Below, piece by piece: positions 53,379 to 63,012 of a stretch of 64,000 nt of DNA. The stretch's first letter is position 1. Each line of letters begins with the position of its first letter. A program made the translations under genes and the position numbers. Origin of the DNA: Planctobacterium marinum. GTDB taxonomy: Bacteria; Pseudomonadota; Gammaproteobacteria; Enterobacterales; Alteromonadaceae. Location of the stretch: the NCBI RefSeq assembly GCF_020687805.1, contig NZ_JAJEWQ010000009.1, forward strand, positions 1 through 64,000, in the 5' to 3' direction. Below the pieces are notes generated by a model. That model was not told where the DNA came from. It searched no databases and saw only the letters and a list, made by a program, of their open reading frames with translations.

Positions 53379-55544
53379 CTAGTTTTGGCGTAGCAGCTCA
53401 ACTAAATAGCTGTTTCGCTTATGTGAGTTGCTGTCGGTTGTTGTAATATCCCTAAAATCATCAGAACTACCCACAATATGAATTTCAAGCTCTGCACGAG
53501 TGATTGCAGTATACAACCACGCTTTATCAACAATTTTACCTTTCTGTAATGCGATTATAACTCTGGGGAACTGCGAACCTTGGGCTTTGTGAAGGGTTAT
53601 TGCATAACCCAGCCCCATGCAATCAAGCAGAGATTGTGTGATTTCAACCCTGTCCTTCGTATCCAGTGTTACTTCACCGTAAATGTCACCTGATGCTTCA
53701 ACGCTCGTTAGCGTGCCAAGAGAGCCGTTTTGAACACCTTTGTCATAGTGATTTTGTGTGAATAGTATTGCGTCGTTCAATCTTAGGTTTTGGTAAAACT
53801 GTTCGCCATGCAACTCAAACTCAAGCATGCTACCATTTGAATTAACATCTTCTTGGGTTAGTTTATTGATTTCAGCCACTAGTGCCTTAGTGGGTGCCAT
53901 AATGCGACTGCTTTCAGGTGACTGCTTATAGAGTCCACAACACACCTTTGCTATGTCGCTCTTAGCGGTCTCATGGAAGTGAATAGCGCCTGTGCTTAAT
54001 TTGTTGGGCACGATGCCGTCGTTAATGAGTAAGGAATATTCAGGGATCCCCGTTGATTCTTCCTGACGCTCAACGATTTTCAGCTTTGTATTTGCTATGA
54101 CTCTGGAGTCAACAATATCTGCCAGCACTTTGCCACAGCCAATCGGCGGCAATTGGTCTGGATCGCCAGTGAAGATTATGCGAACCGATTGATGAATGTG
54201 ATTTACCAATTGATACATGGTTGGCAAATCAATCATACTAGCTTCGTCAATAACTAGCAGATGCTTTGGTTGACGTAAATTTGGCTCAACAGGCCCATCA
54301 CGTAACAACGCAGCTATCGTTGAGGTAGAAAAACCAATCGATTCGTGCAGGCGCAAAGCCGCTCTACCACTAAGTGCCACTGCATGTATTTCGAATCCCA
54401 TTTGATGGTAGGTTCGAAGCACGGTTCTAAGCACAGTAGTTTTACCTGTACCCGCTCCGCCAGTAATACAGCTTGCTGCATGGTCCAGACACGTTGTCAC
54501 TGCCTCAAACTGTTTCTCGTTTAGTCCGTATGGCAATTCACTAACAGCAGAAACAAAGGCTGCATTTGCATCATTATCATAAAGGTTGTTAAGGCAAGCA
54601 ACAGCCCTCAGTCGTCTGGCAACGACATTTTCCATTAACAACTGCGCCGTTGGATGATAGGTGCCAGTGTCAGGATTCAGAATGTATTGCGCCTTATCGT
54701 GACCCGCTTTGAAGGCTTTCGCAACTAACTCTTTATCTTTAAGAAGTTTAGTTAGGTATGGTCGCAAAATAGCCTGAGTTGTATATGTGTGGCCTTTTTC
54801 GATTTCTTTTCTAATGGAAGCTTCAAGTGCTGCACTTAGTCTACGATGGTCACAATCAGTGACTTCAAACCGATCTTCCTTAACCAGTATGTCAATATCT
54901 GAGAAGGACATACCAAAGCCAATCAGCACATAAGGATTTTGCTTGATGGCCTCAATGGAATCTTCTCCATGATGCTTCAATAAGCGCTGTTGAATACTTG
55001 CTGGAATCTTGTGATCGGTCATCCAGTTGCAGTAGGCCAGATTCTTGTATTTGGCGTAGCCTGCAAATAACGCATTGACAGAGTCTTCACTCAGGACGTT
55101 TCTAAGCCGACCTCTTGAATCTGGGGTATCTTTTTTAACTGTGGAGTGAAAGTTCTTACCTAGCAGCTTCCAGAGTGCTCTGGCTTTGCTTTCTCCAATG
55201 CCTTTAAAGTCAGCTTCTTTTGCGATAAAGCGAATGAGTTGCTCTCCCGTTTCTGGCAGGCTGCATTCGATGTGTTCTGGCGATTCATAAGTATGCTGCT
55301 GCATCATGTAATCGCCCGTTTCCATTTCTTCTATCGAGCGCAAACCTTTTACCGACCAGTGTTGACCGAGAGTGGGTTGAACGGGAATTTCATCTGGATT
55401 GGCTTTAATCGTGACGTAATACTTCCCACTGTTGGTCTTGTATGAGTTTTTTTCCAGTGGTACGCCACTGAATATCACCATCTTTGACGAGCAGTAAGGG
55501 ATACTAGTGACTCGCATTTGGTCTTGATGCAATTGGGTGCTCAT
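53379..55544 (-). CDS. RecD-like SF1 DNA helicase
   Basis: A 721-residue RecD2/TraA-type helicase: N-terminal OB-like region, a helix-hairpin-helix (DFKGIGESKARALWKLLG near 115), Walker A GGAGTGKTTVL, Walker B LLVIDEASMID, GDPDQLPPIG, and the C-terminal HKAQGSQFPRVI. It overlaps the small upstream gene by 4 bp (ATGA) and is the last gene of the recombinase operon. It may assist element replication or excision, which is inference. Confidence 0.9.
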   Translation of the reverse strand: MSTQLHQDQMRVTSIPYCSSKMVIFSGVPLEKNSYKTNSGKYYVTIKANPDEIPVQPTLGQHWSVKGLRSIEEMETGDYMMQQHTYESPEHIECSLPETGEQLIRFIAKEADFKGIGESKARALWKLLGKNFHSTVKKDTPDSRGRLRNVLSEDSVNALFAGYAKYKNLAYCNWMTDHKIPASIQQRLLKHHGEDSIEAIKQNPYVLIGFGMSFSDIDILVKEDRFEVTDCDHRRLSAALEASIRKEIEKGHTYTTQAILRPYLTKLLKDKELVAKAFKAGHDKAQYILNPDTGTYHPTAQLLMENVVARRLRAVACLNNLYDNDANAAFVSAVSELPYGLNEKQFEAVTTCLDHAASCITGGAGTGKTTVLRTVLRTYHQMGFEIHAVALSGRAALRLHESIGFSTSTIAALLRDGPVEPNLRQPKHLLVIDEASMIDLPTMYQLVNHIHQSVRIIFTGDPDQLPPIGCGKVLADIVDSRVIANTKLKIVERQEESTGIPEYSLLINDGIVPNKLSTGAIHFHETAKSDIAKVCCGLYKQSPESSRIMAPTKALVAEINKLTQEDVNSNGSMLEFELHGEQFYQNLRLNDAILFTQNHYDKGVQNGSLGTLTSVEASGDIYGEVTLDTKDRVEITQSLLDCMGLGYAITLHKAQGSQFPRVIIALQKGKIVDKAWLYTAITRAELEIHIVGSSDDFRDITTTDSNSHKRNSYLVELLRQN

Positions 55545-55990
55545 CGCGGCATGAATCCCATTTCAGATAGGGTTTCATTCAGCTCACCAAATCGCTCTAG
55601 TTTACTCTCCAACTCCTTAACCTTGGCTTTCAACTCGATGTTTTCAGCCTCTAGGGTAGACACTCGTTGAGAGTCGCGCAGCTTGCGATTCGCATTGCTG
55701 TCGTATGACTTTGGTTTATCGGTGTTGTTTTTGGCAGTTTTGGTCAGTTGTGGCAAAATGTCCCGCTCTGGAGTACGTAAATCATCTTCTAACTTCTTGA
55801 GTTCCTTTTTAACTTCTGGGTTCTGATTGAGGGCTGACACGCAGCAACCTACACCTTTGGCCACTTCGATGCGTTTCAGCTGCCCATTATGGATTATTTG
55901 TTTAAAGTCTTGGTCGGTCTGAGTTGCAGCCCAAGCTTTAAACGCCTCAAGGTTCTGTTTTGCTTTTTGTTGTCCATTCATGCCGCTCAT
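55541..55990 (-). CDS. Small coiled-coil accessory protein (VPA1267-like)
   Basis: A 149-residue charged helical protein. The first half has a possible DNA-binding helix region (GVGCCVSALNQNPEVKKELKKLEDDL). The second is a coiled coil (STLEAENIELKAKVKELESKLERF). It starts 1 bp after the preceding stop and overlaps the helicase by 4 bp. Position between the trio and the RecD-like gene matches the VPA1267-type gene of similar islands, recalled from memory. Confidence 0.6.
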   Translation of the reverse strand: MSGMNGQQKAKQNLEAFKAWAATQTDQDFKQIIHNGQLKRIEVAKGVGCCVSALNQNPEVKKELKKLEDDLRTPERDILPQLTKTAKNNTDKPKSYDSNANRKLRDSQRVSTLEAENIELKAKVKELESKLERFGELNETLSEMGFMPR

Positions 55991-55991
55991 A

Positions 55992-56678
55992 TTAGTTGGC
56001 CTCTACGTCCAGAACGGTTAAGATCTTTTCAAGCGCTGTTTGTAACTTTCTGTCTGATATCTGAATTTCTTCATTTTGCTCTGTAGTGAGAATGAGTGCT
56101 CCTTTGTTGTTGTAATGAAGTCTCGTTCTTCTGAGGTATTTTTCATCCAATAATTGTAATAATGTTTCCTTCTCTGAAGTAAGAAGATTAGGTAACGCAG
56201 CTGATTCAGGCTTCTGATTACCGATAACTTCAAGATCATTGCAAGCATCATAATTGGGAACTTCTAGCACGATCTTAGATTTAAGGTTTCTCAAAGTGTC
56301 GTTTTCGTTTTTGTACTTTTTAAGATCTGCTTGAAGACGTCTAACTCGATACTGTGAAGCAGTATCAGGAATATCATCAATCCAGCTATCTTGTGATTTC
56401 ACAACAGGCTTTAAACGCTTTTCTTCATAGATTTCAACATATTTATCAAAAAGTGTTCTGTAACGCTTGCCTGCTTTATTGACTATGGACTGATAAGCAG
56501 GACCACCGCGTTTGGAAGCTAAGTCTGACACGTATTGTAAACTGAACGTTTTGACATTATTTTCAACGTGTTCGTCAAGCACTTCTTTCAATTTTTTCAG
56601 TTTGTACTGAACATCCGAACGTGCACCCGACTTAAGATCCTCATACAAATCCTTAATTTCTTGATTTTCTTCAGTCAT
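55992..56678 (-). CDS. Accessory protein, GmtX-like
   Basis: A 228-residue soluble helical protein with a coiled-coil middle (RRLQADLKKYKNENDTLRNLKSKI) and no catalytic motif. It overlaps the large recombinase by one base. The three-gene order integrase, large integrase and coiled-coil accessory matches the Gamma-Mobile-Trio, where this would be GmtX. It resembles in role the TnpC accessory of Tn554. Confidence 0.6.
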   Translation of the reverse strand: MTEENQEIKDLYEDLKSGARSDVQYKLKKLKEVLDEHVENNVKTFSLQYVSDLASKRGGPAYQSIVNKAGKRYRTLFDKYVEIYEEKRLKPVVKSQDSWIDDIPDTASQYRVRRLQADLKKYKNENDTLRNLKSKIVLEVPNYDACNDLEVIGNQKPESAALPNLLTSEKETLLQLLDEKYLRRTRLHYNNKGALILTTEQNEEIQISDRKLQTALEKILTVLDVEAN

Positions 56679-59566
56679 TATAAGGTTCCAATATTAATCG
56701 TACTTGACAGCGCATTAGCTTGAATTGTTAGCTGTTTAAGTTCACTTGGTTCAAGATAATCACGAAGCATATTTCTTTGTTCAGCAACATTATCTAACTG
56801 CTCCCAGCCACCGAGTTTTTTAACAAGATCACTTATCATGTAATTGCCAAGCTTCTGTTGTTGCTCGATTGATAAGCTAAAAAATTTAGAACTTATATCA
56901 TTATCAGATAACAATTTATCAATCTTCTGAGAGCGCTCGATAACGGCATGTTTTGAATCTGAGAACATATAAACATCAGCATTTTGACAAACTTCATTTA
57001 AGTGTTCGAATTTAGATACTTCACGCAGATCCACCGAAAGAATTGATTCATTCATGATCATGGGTAAGTTCTTGTTATTACCAGCGGCTGACTCATTATT
57101 AAGAAGCCCTATCGCGGCATCAGCCAAGCGGAACGTGGCAATAACATCTGACATAGCTGAGTCAATTTCGGTTGCGGCTGTTTCATATACTGATTGCGCT
57201 CTTGATAGCTCATATGCTTTTTCAAATCGCTCACCTGACATTTCACATTCATCACGCAAGTCTTTTAAATTCTCAAGCTCTTCGCTTACCGTTTCCATCC
57301 GTTCCTTTGCATCATTTATTTTCAACGTAAGTGCGTCTGACAGCGCTTTCAGGCTGCTCAAATGAAGAGCAGAGGTCATAAAGAAACGGCAGCGTACACA
57401 GTTAGTTTTACCAATAACCAATGATGTTGGAACCGGAAGACGGAAACTTGCTTTATCAGCTACTTTTTCACCACCTTCATGACAGCTTTGACCACCAACA
57501 GGGCAGAGGCCAACCCCCTTATCTACAAACGAACTGCCATTAAAGTTTTCTATATTTCTTAATAACCAGCCACTTTCGTTATCAACGTATTGGGGTATTA
57601 AATCTTTGAATTTTTGGTCAAAAATTGCATCTTGAATGGAGCGTTCACTATTCGCCAGTGCGTCAAGTTCAGCTTTTTCAAAAGCCCGTCTCATGGCTGG
57701 AACTCTAACTTTTGAGTAGTAAATGGTCATGACCACGCTAGCGTGTCCGACTAGCTTTGCCACTAAAGTTGGTGATAAATTATGGTCAACCAAATAAGCA
57801 GTAATAAGGCTCGCTCGTAAGGAATGCGGTGAATAGTCTGAGCTATAACGATTCAAAACCCTTTCTACATCGGTTTTAGTGCTTCCTTCACCATGGTACT
57901 CGACTAATTTCAAACGACTGTCTTGAGTGAAATAAAGTAAAATAGGCAAGCCATTTTTTAATACAGAAGTGTTTAAAGGTAAGGAACGAAGATTTTTATC
58001 TTTGGCTGAAGGATCACGGAAAAGGAAACACTGTTTACCTTTATAACCTCTTCGATTAAGCCTAGAGTCGCTTACATGACTACTTTTTTTGATAAAGCTA
58101 TTCGACCACTTAACCGCTTCATCAATAGGGTTGTATTTGATTTGCCACTCCCTGAGTCGAATAAGCCACTTTGCCAAGTGTAAAGGCATGTAAGGAGCTG
58201 AATAACCTCCTTCAGCATTTTTCGTTTTATTGGTTGTACAGTAAAAACCTGAACTATCATTGTCATATTGCTTAATAAACCCTTGAGGCTTTTTAAAAAT
58301 GCCTGCAAGTGGATTAGGGTTCGGTTTCCATACAATCTTATTATCCTCAAGGTAAGGCAGATAAGGATCGGCTTCACCTGAGTCATTCCACATAATTTGT
58401 TGCCCACGCACCGTTAGCTCTAAGAGTGTAAGCATCGCAACAGTACGAACTGGAGACCACATTTCATGGATTATTTGCTTGTGGCGACCTAATTTTCTAT
58501 GAGAAATCTCGCGTGTACGCCACACGCAATTGGGGTCATTTTTATCTATTTGCGATTCTTTAACTTCAAAGTAGTCAGCTTGATAGATATCAAGCGCATC
58601 TTTCAAATCAGAAAAAGTATTTGCTTCATTAGGACATAAAAACTCACGCCCTTTTTCTATGTATGCAAACGGCAAAATAGCCTTTACTGTTTCATTAGGT
58701 CTCCGCCTTGATACTTCTCCGCCCAAAGAATAATTTTGGTAAGGATTCCTAAATTCAGGTAGCCACGTAATTTCACCTGTATCTTCATCTTCATCTGCGC
58801 AATACTCTTTTAGTAGCAGGTGAAGATATTCATTAACGATTGAGACCGTATTTGTGTCTTGCTGTTGTTTTGAAAATGTTCCAATAAAGTTTGATAAGTT
58901 AGGGGCTTTTGACTCCATATGAAAAAAAACAACGGGGTTGGGGGCGACATTACTCTCAGCAAACCAAACCAAAAGCTTCTCAAGTACCATTGTTCTTTTG
59001 GCTATGTTTGAGCCTGTCGCTATATATTCTTTAGCTTTTTTAGCCCAACTTTCCCATTCTTGATATTTATCGAGAAACTTATCAAATGGCTTTGCTTTGT
59101 AATAATGCAATTCACCGACAAAACCATTTGTTTTATTGGGGTGAGCGCGTAAATATGGATTATTTTTGGCGTGCCTTATGTATTCTGCCGAACTGTCTAT
59201 TTTATGCTTATTGATATACTCGATAACCTTGTCCAGTTCCCAAAACTCAAACTTAATCAAATCGGAAAAAGATTTGGCATGAAAATATTTCACAGGGTCT
59301 TTTGGGTAATTAGGTGATATATGAACCACATCCTCTTCATATTGAACTCTTTTTGTAATAGCTTTTTTTTTCATTAGTTTACGAAAGCTATCCAACGTTA
59401 ATTCTTTTGGGAAGACCTCATCATATTCATATTCATCATACGTTTGAATAATTGATAAAGGAGCCTTAGGATTCTCCTTTTGCCATATCGTGTATTCCGA
59501 CAAATCTTTAAGCCCAGTTTTATGCACCTCTTCAATTAACTCTTGATATGTGTAATATTTTTCCAT
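56678..59566 (-). CDS. Large tyrosine recombinase, GmtZ-like
   Basis: A 962-residue protein with a tyrosine-recombinase core: arginine in LTVRGQQI (near 387), PHSLRASL (near 585), GHASVVMTIYYSKV with the nucleophilic tyrosine (near 616). The C-terminal part contains a cysteine-rich, probably zinc-binding region (GLCPVGGQSCH ... TNCVRCRF) and a long coiled coil. It lies 7 bp after the first recombinase. Size and neighbours match the VPA1269/GmtZ family of gamma-mobile islands. Confidence 0.78.
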   Translation of the reverse strand: MEKYYTYQELIEEVHKTGLKDLSEYTIWQKENPKAPLSIIQTYDEYEYDEVFPKELTLDSFRKLMKKKAITKRVQYEEDVVHISPNYPKDPVKYFHAKSFSDLIKFEFWELDKVIEYINKHKIDSSAEYIRHAKNNPYLRAHPNKTNGFVGELHYYKAKPFDKFLDKYQEWESWAKKAKEYIATGSNIAKRTMVLEKLLVWFAESNVAPNPVVFFHMESKAPNLSNFIGTFSKQQQDTNTVSIVNEYLHLLLKEYCADEDEDTGEITWLPEFRNPYQNYSLGGEVSRRRPNETVKAILPFAYIEKGREFLCPNEANTFSDLKDALDIYQADYFEVKESQIDKNDPNCVWRTREISHRKLGRHKQIIHEMWSPVRTVAMLTLLELTVRGQQIMWNDSGEADPYLPYLEDNKIVWKPNPNPLAGIFKKPQGFIKQYDNDSSGFYCTTNKTKNAEGGYSAPYMPLHLAKWLIRLREWQIKYNPIDEAVKWSNSFIKKSSHVSDSRLNRRGYKGKQCFLFRDPSAKDKNLRSLPLNTSVLKNGLPILLYFTQDSRLKLVEYHGEGSTKTDVERVLNRYSSDYSPHSLRASLITAYLVDHNLSPTLVAKLVGHASVVMTIYYSKVRVPAMRRAFEKAELDALANSERSIQDAIFDQKFKDLIPQYVDNESGWLLRNIENFNGSSFVDKGVGLCPVGGQSCHEGGEKVADKASFRLPVPTSLVIGKTNCVRCRFFMTSALHLSSLKALSDALTLKINDAKERMETVSEELENLKDLRDECEMSGERFEKAYELSRAQSVYETAATEIDSAMSDVIATFRLADAAIGLLNNESAAGNNKNLPMIMNESILSVDLREVSKFEHLNEVCQNADVYMFSDSKHAVIERSQKIDKLLSDNDISSKFFSLSIEQQQKLGNYMISDLVKKLGGWEQLDNVAEQRNMLRDYLEPSELKQLTIQANALSSTINIGTL

Positions 59567-59573
59567 GGACGTT

Positions 59574-61037
59574 TTAATCTCCTTTATCCACTACGTGGAG
59601 ATTACCTTCTGAATATCTTCTAAAGTGATTAAATTCATTTAAAAAATCATTTGCATTGAAATAATTAGTTTTAGAAGTGTCATCATCACTACCTTCAAAC
59701 AACTTAGCTTCCGCTTCTCTTATAGCACTAGCGGCCTTTCGTTTTTGCGCATTTATCGTATAAGCTTCTTGTGAATTAATACTTTTATGATGCATTGCTT
59801 CTTTGATAATCATCCTATCAACATTCAAATCTGTTAGTTTTTCACCATATGCGTGTCGACTACCGTGAGGATTGTTTCCAGAGTATTTAGATGGATCATA
59901 CCCCAGTTTAATAAGTGCCTTTTCACGAGCTTTACGATACTGTTTTATCGTGGCAGGGTTCCCTTTTTCATCAGTGAACAAATAAGGGTGCGGATGCAAT
60001 GGATTCGTTTTTCTCTGGTGTTTTATGTAGTAGTCGAGAGCCAATGTGAACCATTCCCATTGAAACGTCGGAAACATTTCAACTTTTATTTTTTTCCCCT
60101 TGGTTTTATATCCAGCTTGCAAGTTCCCTTGAATCTTAGTGCGAGGCTTCAGGCCATATTTTTTTTTCAGATATGCTTTGATATTGTCGTGTTTGTTACC
60201 CGGCTGATTACACCAATATTCAGGAGCTTCGCCATGTTCTGGGTCTTGTATGGTAATTGTTACACGATCACTTTTTGTAGGATCAGGCTTAATATCTGAA
60301 ATAAAAATGTGAAATGGCTCACTAATTCTTAAACCCGCGTAATGCATAAGCATTGTTATTAAGACATTCTTTATATTTAAAAATGATGCATCATGACGTT
60401 TATATTTATACCGCCAAAAGCCGTTCAAAATAAGATCTTGATTAACACTTTCTTTTGTTGCTTTTATCTCTTTTCTATCGCTTCGTGTCTTATACTTTTT
60501 CACTAGCTTTGCTGATTTTGCTTTTTCAGTCGCGGCTTGGTCATTCCATGTGTGGGATAAAAATGAATTGTTCTTCTTGTGATGATATGCTGCCAGCGAC
60601 ATAATGCGTTCACTTTTAGAAGCCTCGACTGATGGGTTAAGTAATAATTTTTCATCTCCAGTTTTCTCATAAAGAAAATCAGAAAACTGAGTAATATGTT
60701 CAATTATTGAGTTTGCGTGTTCAGCAGAAATTGGTTCCCAGTATAATCCAAATAAATCATTTTCATTTTCATCGATAGTTCCGTCAGGAAGAATTTCAGC
60801 AAATGCTTCAAACATAACACGAGGATTCCTGTAAGCCCCTTTAGTTGCTTCAGCAAAATCAAGTAATTTAACAATCGAAGATGATGACTTGCTTAACCAG
60901 CTTTGAGATTTTTTCCTGTTTTTAATTAAATAATTAATGTGAGCGGGAAATATGCCATTTGATGTTACGACAACGCGACTCGAAAACGGCTCTATATTAA
61001 GAGGAGAAATTGTCATATTTTGAGTCAGATTTGACAT
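59574..61037 (-). CDS. Tyrosine recombinase, GmtY-like
   Basis: A 487-residue site-specific recombinase. Catalytic residues can be read: R237 in GLRISE, H391 and R394 in HGSRHAYG, H416/H417 in MHHKSI and Y426 in EAYTI. It is the first gene of the five-gene operon and starts about 145 bp inside the island end. It resembles GmtY. It probably cuts and rejoins the element ends. Confidence 0.8.
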   Translation of the reverse strand: MSNLTQNMTISPLNIEPFSSRVVVTSNGIFPAHINYLIKNRKKSQSWLSKSSSSIVKLLDFAEATKGAYRNPRVMFEAFAEILPDGTIDENENDLFGLYWEPISAEHANSIIEHITQFSDFLYEKTGDEKLLLNPSVEASKSERIMSLAAYHHKKNNSFLSHTWNDQAATEKAKSAKLVKKYKTRSDRKEIKATKESVNQDLILNGFWRYKYKRHDASFLNIKNVLITMLMHYAGLRISEPFHIFISDIKPDPTKSDRVTITIQDPEHGEAPEYWCNQPGNKHDNIKAYLKKKYGLKPRTKIQGNLQAGYKTKGKKIKVEMFPTFQWEWFTLALDYYIKHQRKTNPLHPHPYLFTDEKGNPATIKQYRKAREKALIKLGYDPSKYSGNNPHGSRHAYGEKLTDLNVDRMIIKEAMHHKSINSQEAYTINAQKRKAASAIREAEAKLFEGSDDDTSKTNYFNANDFLNEFNHFRRYSEGNLHVVDKGD

Positions 61038-61158
61038 TTGTATTTCACTACAAAGTGGTAACTTGGTATATACTAGGGGGATTCATTGAAAATTACAAGT
61101 TTCGCTTTAGCTAGCGGGTGAGTCAAAACAGGAAGTAAATGAGTGGAAAAAATACGAA

Positions 61159-61183
61159 GTGGTAGAAATATTTAGGGGGATAC
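61159..61183 (-). repeat. Right terminal inverted repeat of island
   Basis: Read inward on the minus strand it begins GTATCCCCCTAAATAT and reaches CTACCAC. It is the imperfect mirror of 34427-34448. Confidence 0.75.
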
Positions 61184-61681
61184 AATCTCATAGCGCATCA
61201 CCTGGATACCCCAGGGAGATGAAGCTTCATTAATTTGCGACACTATCCGCGCATTTAAGGTGTCCCGCTCTTCAAAGGTTTTATCCAGTTCGATTTTGCC
61301 CAGTTCGGAACGCATTGTGGTTTGTGCCAGTTGCGTTACCGCAAACACGTAGTCCTCAACGCCGTAAGTGGCTTTGTATGGGTCCAGTACCCGGAAATAC
61401 AGCACGCCATCCACAGACAAAGAGATATTATCTTTGGTAATAGCAGACTGGCTGGGCACATCTACCGCCTGCTCTTTTAATGAGCGATCAGCTGCCACTT
61501 TATCAATAAAGGGCACAATAAAATTGAGTCCGGCTTCCTTAGTAGATTGATATTTTCCGAAACGCTCAACAATAAAAGCGCGGTTTTGCGGCACAAACTT
61601 AATGGATGAGCGCAATATAACGATGACCAGCACCAGAATAAAAACTTGCGGTGTCAGCAAGTATTCAAAGATCATATCCAT
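61172..61681 (-). pseudogene. 5' fragment of SPFH/stomatin gene (QmcA-like)
   Basis: From the ATG at 61681 (AAGGA upstream) the frame encodes an N-terminal transmembrane anchor and the whole SPFH domain (IKFVPQNRAFIVERFGKY ... SSPWGIQVMRYEI). At 61184 the chromosomal frame ends and the last codons (VSP, stop) come from the island. The missing continuation is at 33976-34426. The truncated product of 169 residues keeps the membrane anchor but lacks the coiled coil needed to oligomerise. Confidence 0.88.
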
Positions 61682-61761
61682 ACATAAATTCCTTGAGCAA
61701 CATTTGAAGTTCATCTCAATATAGCAGATGGTGAAATAAAAATGTGGATATTTTTTGGCGC

Positions 61762-62982
61762 TTAAAAGCCCAGTTTTGCTCTGATTTGTAACGCCTGCGC
61801 TAGCGGAATATCGGGGTAATCAGACCCGCGCAGAAAGTGCACATACTTGAGGGTGCGAAAGCCATCAAACCAGTCGGTCAGTGCTTTTTGCAGTTGTGCT
61901 TGAGAATATCCCTGTTTTTGCCATTTTTTGCAGGTTTGCCAGAACCCGGCCTGCACCAGATAGTCTTGACTGATGCTATCAAAATGCGCTTCGTTTAGTG
62001 ATCCTAAAGTGTCAGGGGTCAGTGCTGAAAAAGCCTTTAGCAAGGTCTTTAAATGCACAAATATTTGCGGATGGTAAACTGGATAGGTCTCTTCGGTTAG
62101 CTGTTTTTGCACAATCTCCTGCACGGCAGGTCCGGTACCAAAAGGCACCCGGTCTGAAACACGGGATTGAATCATCAACTGTGGCGACAAGGCTTGTACC
62201 TTTCCCTGCTTTGCCAGCTTATTGAGCAGATAAAAGTCCTCACCTGCGGCTTTTTTGGGAAGCCCTCTGACCTGACAATAAGCCAGTGCATCCACCAGCA
62301 AGCAGCTCCCTATGGTATGAAAAGCAAACGCAGAGCCGGCAAACCTGAGTCCACTGACATAATGTTCCAGTCGCTGTTCATAAAGGTGTGTCGCAGCATC
62401 GATTTCATCGTCACCACTGGCAATATGTTTAAACTGAAACACCCCCGCAGCACTATTTTTGGGCAAATGACTATTTAGGAAATAATCGTCGGGGAGTTTG
62501 GTGTCGGCATCCGTGGAATAAATTTGCGTGTTTTTTACTTTGTTTTGCTGGATTAACCAACAAGCCATATCTGCAGCGATTTTACGCGCCAACCCCACTC
62601 CATGCGCTTTTGGAATGGCAAGACCTTCGGAATACCTATCAACGATTAAAACCTGTACTGCGCTACCTGAGAAGACTTGTAATCTATGATTTTCAGCACT
62701 CCATTGAGTTTCACTTAATTCGCAAAGGTGCGCGCAGAGTGCCTGTTGTGACGATGTGCTTTTGCTGCCCTGTGGCTGATTCACCACTAAAATCAGTAGA
62801 ACTCTGATGTCGCAAAACTGACGAACAAATCGAACGACAAACTCGGCTGACTCCTGGTACGCCGGTATCAGTACAACATAGTCGTAGTGGTTTTCGGGAA
62901 AATCCGCGAGTCCAGATACTTCCGGCTCAGCATATTTTGCTAAGTACTTAGTGATATTCCTGGCGGTTTTGTCAGAATTCAT
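61762..62982 (-). CDS. Family-2-type glycosyltransferase
   Basis: A 406-residue protein with a GT-A-like N-terminal region (YVVLIPAYQESAEFV) and an acidic metal-binding STDADTKLPDDYF. Later segments (AAGEDFYLLNKLAKQG) resemble acceptor-side motifs. Sugar donor unknown. It lies 30 bp after another glycosyltransferase in the same direction and probably adds to a surface polysaccharide. Confidence 0.75.
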   Translation of the reverse strand: MNSDKTARNITKYLAKYAEPEVSGLADFPENHYDYVVLIPAYQESAEFVVRFVRQFCDIRVLLILVVNQPQGSKSTSSQQALCAHLCELSETQWSAENHRLQVFSGSAVQVLIVDRYSEGLAIPKAHGVGLARKIAADMACWLIQQNKVKNTQIYSTDADTKLPDDYFLNSHLPKNSAAGVFQFKHIASGDDEIDAATHLYEQRLEHYVSGLRFAGSAFAFHTIGSCLLVDALAYCQVRGLPKKAAGEDFYLLNKLAKQGKVQALSPQLMIQSRVSDRVPFGTGPAVQEIVQKQLTEETYPVYHPQIFVHLKTLLKAFSALTPDTLGSLNEAHFDSISQDYLVQAGFWQTCKKWQKQGYSQAQLQKALTDWFDGFRTLKYVHFLRGSDYPDIPLAQALQIRAKLGF

Positions 62983-63012
62983 ATTGTTATCTGGATTGCC
63001 TTTCAGCGAGTC

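Larger units (their letters stand above)
34427..61183 (-). mobile_element. 26.8-kb Gamma-Mobile-Trio-like defence island
   Basis: The element is delimited by the two halves of one SPFH gene. Its outermost bases form an imperfect inverted repeat (GTAT-T-CCCCC-AAAATAT at the left, GTAT-CCCCC-TAAATAT read inward from the right), each followed by an ACCAC about 15-20 bases in. TCATA lies in the chromosome just outside both ends (34421-34425 and 61188-61192). The right end encodes two tyrosine recombinases and accessory proteins. Cargo is a type I restriction operon with Septu-like genes, a SET protein, a HEPN-motif protein, SPFH and transglutaminase-like proteins, and IS21 elements. Confidence 0.85.

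Noticed and set aside
34427-61183. CRISPR arrays, prophage or conjugation genes in the island
   Set aside because: No regular spaced repeats, capsid, terminase, relaxase or type IV secretion genes are visible.
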